Shown: positions 6,366 through 12,285 of the stretch, in pieces
How the letters are laid out: each line of letters starts with the position of its first letter
How positions within the stretch are numbered: the stretch's first letter is position 1
Assembly: GCA_002472405.1 (NCBI GenBank)
Contig: DKRV01000001.1
Location: 1 to 12,285, forward strand
Origin: Clostridiales bacterium UBA7273
Lineage (GTDB): Bacteria; Bacillota; Clostridia; Oscillospirales; Oscillospiraceae
DNA length: 12,285 bases
Reading direction: 5' to 3'
The notes under the pieces: generated by a model
What the model saw: the letters and a program-made list of their open reading frames with translations, nothing else
What the model was told of the DNA's origin: nothing
The model's database searches: none
Translations under genes and position numbers: made by a program

Positions 6366-7460
6366 TCAGCGGCCGTTGCTGTTGACCGAGTCAAGATATT
6401 GCTTGACCATCATTGCGACCTTGAACACGATGGCGTGGTCAAACTCGCGCAGATCAAGGCCGGTGATCTTCTTGATTTTCTCCAGCCTGTACACAAGCGT
6501 GTTGCGGTGAACATACAGCTTGCGGCTCGTTTCCGAGACGTTGAGGTTATTCTCGAAGAATTTGTTTATCGTCTCCAGCGTATCCTCGTCAAGAGTTTCA
6601 AGCGGATTTTTCTTGAACACCTCGTTGAGGAACATCTCGCAGAGCGTGGTGGGCAGCTGATATATTATACGGCCGATACCGAGATTTTCATAGCTAATGA
6701 TCGTCTTTTCCGAATCGAAAACTCTGCCGACGTCGATCGCGATCTGGGCTTTCTTATAGCGGTCGGCAAGTTCGCGCAGGTGACGCGCGGTCGTTCCGAT
6801 GCCGATTATGCATTTGATCTGAAGCTCGTTGCGCAGAACGGTCTCAACGCTCTCGGCAATGGCCTTCACCTCGGCGCTGTTGTCGCCGCCGGGGAGCTCT
6901 TTTATAACGACGATATCTGTCTCGTTTATGCTGATAACGAAGTCATGCTGCTTATCGGGGAAAAGCGTCTGCAAAACCTCAACGCTCGCAACGTCCGAGC
7001 GCTCGACCTGACGCACAAGCAGCAGCGCACGCGGAACATCGGGGGCAAAGTGCAGCTCCTTGGTCCTTACATAAACGTCGCCGGGAAGAATGTTATCTGA
7101 AATTATATTCTTAAGAAAAGCAGCCTTATTGTACTTTTCCTCGTAATTCATCTTCGCCTCGTTAAAGGCGACGGCAGCCATCATGCATGTCATGCGCGCC
7201 ATATCATCGCAGCCCTCGACAAAAACGGCATAGTCAAACTTGCTGCTGTTATTGCTGAGCACCTTATAGGTACGCACGCCGCTTACGAGCACAGGCTCCG
7301 AGAAGTCATAGCTCATGCTCGAAAAATCATCGAGCCTTGAGCCGATCATGGGCAGCTCACTGCATGTGATAACAAAGCCCTGATCGTCAATGATGCCGAT
7401 ACAGCGGTCCGTAGCTTCCTTTATCTGTATTATCACGCTCTGAAAAATTCTGCTGGACAT
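6366..7460 (-). CDS. PucR/CdaR-family transcriptional regulator heading the ftsEX cluster
   Basis: The C-terminal residues at about 304-352 (LNVSETSRKLYVHRNTLVYR, then LEKIKKITGLDLREFDHA) form the PucR-type helix-turn-helix (HTH_30), the most diagnostic part. Residues at about 140-265 resemble the degenerate GGDEF-like middle domain of CdaR proteins. The N-terminus (about 1-120) resembles a sensory region and includes RCIGIIDDQGFVITCS, which recalls the sugar-diacid recognition domain. Full length is 364 residues. Family members activate or repress operons in response to small metabolites, but the ligand is not visible here. A GGAGG ribosome binding site is 10 nt before ATG 7460. It is the first gene after a promoter with tandem repeats, and ftsE follows after 46 nt, so it is likely co-transcribed with ftsEX. 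Autoregulation through those repeats is an inference. Confidence 0.85.
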   Translation of the reverse strand: MSSRIFQSVIIQIKEATDRCIGIIDDQGFVITCSELPMIGSRLDDFSSMSYDFSEPVLVSGVRTYKVLSNNSSKFDYAVFVEGCDDMARMTCMMAAVAFNEAKMNYEEKYNKAAFLKNIISDNILPGDVYVRTKELHFAPDVPRALLLVRQVERSDVASVEVLQTLFPDKQHDFVISINETDIVVIKELPGGDNSAEVKAIAESVETVLRNELQIKCIIGIGTTARHLRELADRYKKAQIAIDVGRVFDSEKTIISYENLGIGRIIYQLPTTLCEMFLNEVFKKNPLETLDEDTLETINKFFENNLNVSETSRKLYVHRNTLVYRLEKIKKITGLDLREFDHAIVFKVAMMVKQYLDSVNSNGR

Positions 7461-7525
7461 CGTCTTTTTACCTCCAGTGAAGTATATGGGTATTTTAACG
7501 ATAGATAATATTCAACACTTTCTAC

Positions 7526-7554
7526 ATGATAATACTTTTTTGTGCGTTTTTCAA
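7526..7554 (-). promoter_or_regulatory. Sigma-A promoter for the regulator-ftsEX cluster
   Basis: On the minus strand TTGAAA (7554-7549) and TATCAT (7531-7526) are separated by 17 nt, each matching five of six consensus bases. Transcription would start near 7519, leaving a leader of about 60 nt before ATG 7460. The -35 box lies at the end of one copy of the 18-bp repeat. Confidence 0.65.
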
Positions 7555-7600
7555 TAGAAAATCACATTATTTTTGTGCGTTTTTCAAAAAATCGCATAAT
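7537..7600 (+). repeat. Tandem imperfect repeat overlapping the cluster promoter; candidate operator
   Basis: An identical 18-mer, TTTTTGTGCGTTTTTCAA, occurs at 7537-7554 and 7570-7587, with starts 33 bp apart (about three helical turns). The similarity continues beyond it: AAAATCACATTAT after the first copy and AAAATCGCATAAT after the second, the first with a 3-nt insertion. The first copy contains the -35 box of the regulator promoter and the second lies just upstream. Two same-face sites of this kind suit binding by a dimeric regulator, possibly the PucR-type protein encoded next to it. Confidence 0.65.
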
Positions 7601-7608
7601 TGTTTTGA

Positions 7609-7630
7609 TAAAAGCACCAAATATAGGGCT
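7609..7630 (-). terminator. Weak possible terminator of the pseudouridine synthase gene
   Basis: On the minus strand AGCCC pairs with GGTGCT (one bulged T) around a 7-nt loop, followed by TTTTAT. It lies 10 nt after the gene's stop. The stem is short, so termination would be inefficient, and some transcripts could enter the downstream regulator cluster. Confidence 0.3.
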
Positions 7631-7639
7631 CATTTTTTG

Positions 7640-8353
7640 TTATTTTTTCTTATTCACACTGCACAACTCTTTTTCCGTCAATTGACGAAATTCGCCCGGA
7701 AGCAGCGTTTTATCGAGCTCAAGTGCGCCGATCGAGAGCCTTTTAAGCTCTGTAACCGGCTTTCCGCGCGAGGCGAGCATGCGCTTTACCTGATGGTATT
7801 TGCCCTCCATAACGCGCACGAGGCAGCTTCCGTCTGGCAGCTTTTCAAGCCCTGCCGGCAGGCACTGTGTTCCGTCGGCAAGCACTATCCCCTGCCTGAA
7901 CGCTTCAACGTCGGCATCGTCGACCGGGCTTTCCGTGCAGGCATGATAGGTCTTTACGATCTCGGACTTCGGCGAGATCACGCGGTGTGCAAACTCTCCG
8001 TCGTTTGTTATTATAAGAAGTCCGGTCGTGTCCTTATCCAGCCTGCCGACCGGGAAAAGATTTTTCTTTCTAAATTCTGCCGGGAACAGGTCAATCACCG
8101 TTTTCTGCTCTTTGTCATCGGTCGCCGACAGCAGTCCGGACGGCTTATTTAGCATGTAGTAACAGAATTTTTCGTATCTGATGGGCTTGCCGTCGAGTGA
8201 AACGTGCGCTGCGTCGCTGTCAAGCTTCTGCTCCGGAGCAGTTACCGGAACTCCGTCAACACAAACGCTGCCGTTTTTTATTATCTGCCGAAGCTGGCTT
8301 CGCGAAAGCGCGGTGCACTCGGACAGGTATTTGTCAAGTCGCATAAGCGGCAT
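7640..8353 (-). CDS. rsuA: RsuA-family 16S rRNA pseudouridine synthase
   Basis: Converts a specific uridine of small-subunit rRNA to pseudouridine. Residues about 4-50 form the S4 RNA-binding domain (MRLDKYLSECTALSRSQLRQ). The catalytic domain has KPSGLLSA (70-77), the active-site motif GRLDKDTTGLLIITNDG with catalytic D106, and KYHQVKRMLASRGKPV (185-200), where members commonly have a Y-H-Q-(V/I)-(K/R)-R-M motif. The length of 237 is typical. The start is uncertain: ATG 8353 has GGTGA only 4 nt upstream, while ATG 8344 gives the family-typical MRLDKYL start. The subfamily (RsuA versus RluB/RluF types) is favoured by overall length and S4 spacing but not proven. The gene is divergent from the DUF4830 gene and has its own promoter. 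Confidence 0.92.
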   Translation of the reverse strand: MPLMRLDKYLSECTALSRSQLRQIIKNGSVCVDGVPVTAPEQKLDSDAAHVSLDGKPIRYEKFCYYMLNKPSGLLSATDDKEQKTVIDLFPAEFRKKNLFPVGRLDKDTTGLLIITNDGEFAHRVISPKSEIVKTYHACTESPVDDADVEAFRQGIVLADGTQCLPAGLEKLPDGSCLVRVMEGKYHQVKRMLASRGKPVTELKRLSIGALELDKTLLPGEFRQLTEKELCSVNKKK

Positions 8354-8400
8354 AATATCACCATGTTCAGCATAGGATTAGTAAGAAAAAAGTTGGGTTT

Positions 8401-8429
8401 ATTATAACATAAAGTATTGATTTTTTGAA
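8401..8429 (-). promoter_or_regulatory. Promoter of the pseudouridine synthase gene (extended -10)
   Basis: On the minus strand a perfect TATAAT (8406-8401) is preceded by TGT, giving an extended -10. TTCAAA (8429-8424) lies 17 nt upstream as a weak -35. The leader would be about 40 nt to ATG 8353. The divergent DUF4830 promoter must overlap this stretch; a weak plus-strand candidate is TTGGGT (8393-8398) with TATTGA (8415-8420). Confidence 0.65.
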
Positions 8430-8452
8430 TAGGAAAAGGCAAATATACGCAT

Positions 8453-8908
8453 ATGTTAACAAAATGTTTAAAGCTGACAAAAACACGCGCAGTTGCGCTT
8501 CTGCTCATGCTTGGAGTTATGCTCGCCGCCGCCGTTGTCCTTTGCTCCTCGCCGCGAAGCATTTTCAGCACCGGCGACATGCTCGACGTCTCGCAGCTCA
8601 ATGGGCGCGAAAAGTATCTCGCGTCATATGGCTGGGTGATCGATCCGGCCAGCGAGACCGAGCGCACTGTTCTGCTTCCAAAGAAATTCGAGGGCACGGT
8701 CAGGGACTATGCCGACATGCAGACGGATCAAGGCTATGACTTTGCGTTTTATTCGGGGCTTGAATGCAGGCAGTTTACATACGAGGTGACAAATTACGAC
8801 GGCTGCGACGGCACCGTTTATGCCGTGCTGTACGTCAAAGGCACACGCGTCATCGGCGGCGATATACACTCTGCCGAGATAAACGGGTTCATGCATGGGA
8901 TAAGATGA
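8453..8908 (+). CDS. DUF4830 domain membrane-anchored protein
   Basis: The 151-residue protein has a basic N-terminus and one hydrophobic segment (about 13-31), which suggests a signal anchor with the rest outside the cytoplasm. The C31 context (V-V-L-C) does not fit a lipobox. Residues about 54-150 match the DUF4830 pattern common in Clostridia: KYLASYGWVID, then LLPKKFEGTV, QGYDFAFYSGLE, FTYEVTNY and the ending VIGGDIHSAEINGFMHG. The function of the family is unknown. ATG 8453 is preceded by AGGAAAAGG about 12 nt upstream, a loose ribosome binding site. It is the only plus-strand gene in the window, divergent from the pseudouridine synthase and convergent with tuf. Its stop codon abuts the tuf terminator. 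Confidence 0.8.
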   Translation: MLTKCLKLTKTRAVALLLMLGVMLAAAVVLCSSPRSIFSTGDMLDVSQLNGREKYLASYGWVIDPASETERTVLLPKKFEGTVRDYADMQTDQGYDFAFYSGLECRQFTYEVTNYDGCDGTVYAVLYVKGTRVIGGDIHSAEINGFMHGIR

Positions 8909-8941
8909 AAAATGCCCCTTGAAGCAGTGCTTCAAGGGGCA
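8908..8941 (-). terminator. Strong terminator of tuf, possibly shared with the convergent DUF4830 gene
   Basis: A perfect 13-bp stem (TGCCCCTTGAAGC/GCTTCAAGGGGCA, 8913-8941) has a 3-nt loop. On the minus strand it is followed directly by TTTTT (8912-8908) and lies about 40 nt after the tuf stop. On the plus strand TAGTTATAC follows, so termination there would be weaker. The T-tract overlaps the DUF4830 stop codon. Confidence 0.9.
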
Positions 8942-8979
8942 TAGTTATACGAACTTTTCAGTTCAGTGAGTTTTGGATA

Positions 8980-10182
<1,203 letters not shown>

Positions 10183-10245
10183 AATAATAACCTCCGTTAA
10201 ATTGATACAAATGATTTGATTAAAACTACTTGCTTATATGGTTTA

Positions 10246-12285
10246 TCAGCCCTTGCGTGTGCCGCGAAGAGTCTCCTGGAGATTCTTCGGAAGCTCGACA
10301 TAGTGGCTGGGTTCCATGCTGTAGGTTGCGCGTCCCTGAGTTTTGCTTCTCAGGTCGGTAGCGTAGCCAAACATGGATGCAAGAGGCACATGAGCCTCGA
10401 TGACGGCGGCACCGTTCCTGATGTCCGAGCCGACAATCTGGCCGCGTCTTGCATTTATGTCGCCCATAACGTCGCCCATATATTCATCGGGAGCTGTTAC
10501 GACGACCTTCATAATAGGTTCAAGCAGAGTGGGACCTGCCTTCTCGCAGGCTTCCTTGAACGCCATGCTGCCGCAGATCTTAAACGCCATCTCGGACGAG
10601 TCAACCTCATGGTAAGAGCCGTCTATGAGCGTTACCTTCACGTCTACGACCTGATAGCCGGCGAGCACGCCCGACTGCATTGCACCCTGGATACCCTGAT
10701 CAACGCAGGGGATATACTCCTTGGGGATAGCGCCGCCGGTGATCTTGTTGATAAACTCATAGCCCTTGCCGGACTCGTTGGGCTCAACAGTGATCTTACA
10801 ATGTGCAAACTGGCCTTTACCGCCCGTCTGACGGGCATAACGGGTATCGACGGTCGCCTCGCGCGTGATGGTCTCCTTATAGGAAACCTGCGGCTTGCCG
10901 ACGTTAGCCTCGACCTTGAACTCGCGCAGGAGTCTGTCAACGATGATCTCAAGATGAAGCTCGCCCATACCGGCGATTATGGTCTGACCCGACTCTTCGT
11001 CGGTGTAGGTCTTGAAGGTGGGATCTTCCTCTGCCAGCTTCTGAAGCGCGATAGCCATCTTTTCCTGACCGGCTTTGGTCTTAGGCTCGATAGCAACGCG
11101 GATAACAGGCTCGGGGAATTCCATGGATTCAAGGATGATCGGATTTTTCTCATCGCAGAGCGTATCGCCGGTCGTGGTATTTTTAAGGCCGACGGCGGCA
11201 GCAATATCGCCGGAATAAGCGATGGAAAGATCTTCTCTGTGGTTTGCGTGCATCAGCAGGATTCTGCCGATACGCTCGCGCTGACCCTTGGACGAGTTCA
11301 AAACCGTTTTGCCGGCCTCGACAGTGCCGGAATAGACACGGAAGAAGCTCAGACGGCCGACGAAGGGGTCGGTCATGATCTTGAATGCAAGAGCGGAGAA
11401 CGGTGCATCATCGGATGCCTCACGGGTCTCCTCCTCATCGGTCTTGGGGTTTGTTCCGCTGATTGCGGGAATATCCAGCGGCGAGGGCATGTACTCAACG
11501 ATAGCGTCGAGCAGCTTCTGCACGCCTTTATTTTTATACGAAGTACCGCAGACCACGGGTACCATCTGAACGGCGCATGTGGCCTTTCTGATGGCTGCAC
11601 GGATCATATCCTGCGGAACCTCTTCGCCTTCGAGATAAAGCATCATTATCTCGTCGTCGAAATCCGAGATAGCTTCCAGCATCTTTACACGGTATTCCTC
11701 GGCCAGATCGCGCATATCCTCGGGGATTTCCTCGGTGCGCATATCGTTGCCGAGATCATCGTAATAAATGCGGGCATTCATCTCAACCAAATCGATTATG
11801 CCACGGAAATCCGCTTCGGTGCCGATCGGGAGCTGGATGGGCACTGCATTGCACTTAAGTCTGTCATGCACCATATCGAGAACATGATAGAAGTCCGCGC
11901 CCATGATATCCATCTTGTTGACGTATATCATACGGGGAACATGGTAGTGATCGGCCTGTCTCCAAACTGTCTCGGACTGCGGCTCAACGCCGCCCTTGGC
12001 ACACAATACGGTCACGCAGCCGTCAAGAACACGCAGAGAGCGCTCGACCTCAACGGTGAAGTCAACGTGGCCCGGGGTATCAATGATATTGATTCTGGTA
12101 TCGCGCCAGTGGCAGGTGGTTGCTGCGGAAGTGATGGTTATACCTCTCTCCTGCTCCTGCTCCATCCAGTCCATGGTCGCGGTACCTTCATGGGTCTCGC
12201 CGATCTTGTAGTTTACGCCGGTGTAATAAAGAATACGCTCTGTTGTCGTAGTCTTGCCGGCGTCGATGTGAGCCATGATACCGAT
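10246..12285 (-). CDS. fusA: Elongation factor G (partial, N-terminus outside window)
   Basis: Translocation GTPase of the ribosome. The reading frame is open to the window edge, entering as I-G-I-M-A-H-I-D-A-G-K-T. The M at 12276 is therefore internal, and roughly 15 N-terminal residues are missing. Visible G-domain motifs are AHIDAGKT, RGITITSAATT, DTPGHVDF and NKMD. The later domains are full length, including ISGTNP and the G'-domain region, FKIMTDPFVGRL of domain II, GMGELHLEIIVDRL of domain III, QTGGKGQFAH of domain IV and GDINARRGQI of domain V. The canonical GELHLE and RARR-like features, with no loss or insertion, argue for the housekeeping copy rather than a TetM-like ribosomal protection protein. 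tuf follows after 63 nt. Confidence 0.97.
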   Translation of the reverse strand: MGIMAHIDAGKTTTTERILYYTGVNYKIGETHEGTATMDWMEQEQERGITITSAATTCHWRDTRINIIDTPGHVDFTVEVERSLRVLDGCVTVLCAKGGVEPQSETVWRQADHYHVPRMIYVNKMDIMGADFYHVLDMVHDRLKCNAVPIQLPIGTEADFRGIIDLVEMNARIYYDDLGNDMRTEEIPEDMRDLAEEYRVKMLEAISDFDDEIMMLYLEGEEVPQDMIRAAIRKATCAVQMVPVVCGTSYKNKGVQKLLDAIVEYMPSPLDIPAISGTNPKTDEEETREASDDAPFSALAFKIMTDPFVGRLSFFRVYSGTVEAGKTVLNSSKGQRERIGRILLMHANHREDLSIAYSGDIAAAVGLKNTTTGDTLCDEKNPIILESMEFPEPVIRVAIEPKTKAGQEKMAIALQKLAEEDPTFKTYTDEESGQTIIAGMGELHLEIIVDRLLREFKVEANVGKPQVSYKETITREATVDTRYARQTGGKGQFAHCKITVEPNESGKGYEFINKITGGAIPKEYIPCVDQGIQGAMQSGVLAGYQVVDVKVTLIDGSYHEVDSSEMAFKICGSMAFKEACEKAGPTLLEPIMKVVVTAPDEYMGDVMGDINARRGQIVGSDIRNGAAVIEAHVPLASMFGYATDLRSKTQGRATYSMEPSHYVELPKNLQETLRGTRKG

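Noticed and set aside
10183..10245. Separate promoter for tuf in the fusA-tuf gap
   Set aside because: AT-rich, but no convincing -35/-10 pair was found; only the GGAGG ribosome binding site is clear.
10246..12285. TetM-like ribosomal protection protein instead of EF-G
   Set aside because: Immediate tuf neighbour, canonical EF-G motifs and full domain set point to housekeeping fusA.

Overview
The window reads as chromosomal DNA of a low-to-mid GC Clostridia member, most likely Oscillospiraceae/Ruminococcaceae. The supporting signs are fusA next to tuf in str-operon order, an ftsE-ftsX-S41 peptidase-greA-lysS cluster, a DUF4830 membrane protein, GGAGG-type ribosome binding sites, and a lysyl-tRNA synthetase carrying an extra MetG-type tRNA-binding tail. 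Species cannot be fixed from sequence alone. Nearly everything is on the minus strand, so the window is best read from right to left.

Layout, right to left. 12285-10246: elongation factor G (fusA, N-terminus outside the window), followed after 63 nt by elongation factor Tu (tuf, 10182-8980), which ends at a strong hairpin terminator. 8908-8453: the only plus-strand gene, a small membrane-anchored DUF4830 protein convergent with tuf. 8353-7640: RsuA-family 16S rRNA pseudouridine synthase, divergent from the DUF4830 gene and with a clear promoter of its own. 7620-7461: an AT-rich promoter region containing an imperfect tandem repeat that overlaps the -35 element of the next gene.

7460-765: a tightly packed co-directional cluster of PucR/CdaR-type regulator, ftsE, ftsX, a 55-residue exported or membrane peptide, a membrane-anchored S41 carboxyl-terminal processing protease, greA and lysS. 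FtsEX normally works with a cell-wall hydrolase or its activator. The tiny peptide sits where such a gene might be expected, between ftsX and the protease, and may be a remnant or replacement of it. The cluster thus joins envelope/division control (FtsEX, protease) to transcription-elongation rescue (GreA) and tRNA charging (LysS) behind one regulator.

764-1: the cluster ends without an obvious terminator next to lysS. The lysS stop codon lies inside a small perfect inverted repeat, and related direct repeats occur over the next 125 bp. A strong minus-strand terminator follows, then the start of a gene for a protein with repeated DUF4379-type zinc-binding domains, truncated by the window edge. 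This left end looks accessory and may be the boundary of an integrated element at the lysS 3' end, but no integrase is visible. Most of the window is core housekeeping DNA. The points worth checking are the lysS 3' boundary, the LysRS fusion, the orphan small peptide and the repeat-bearing regulator promoter.
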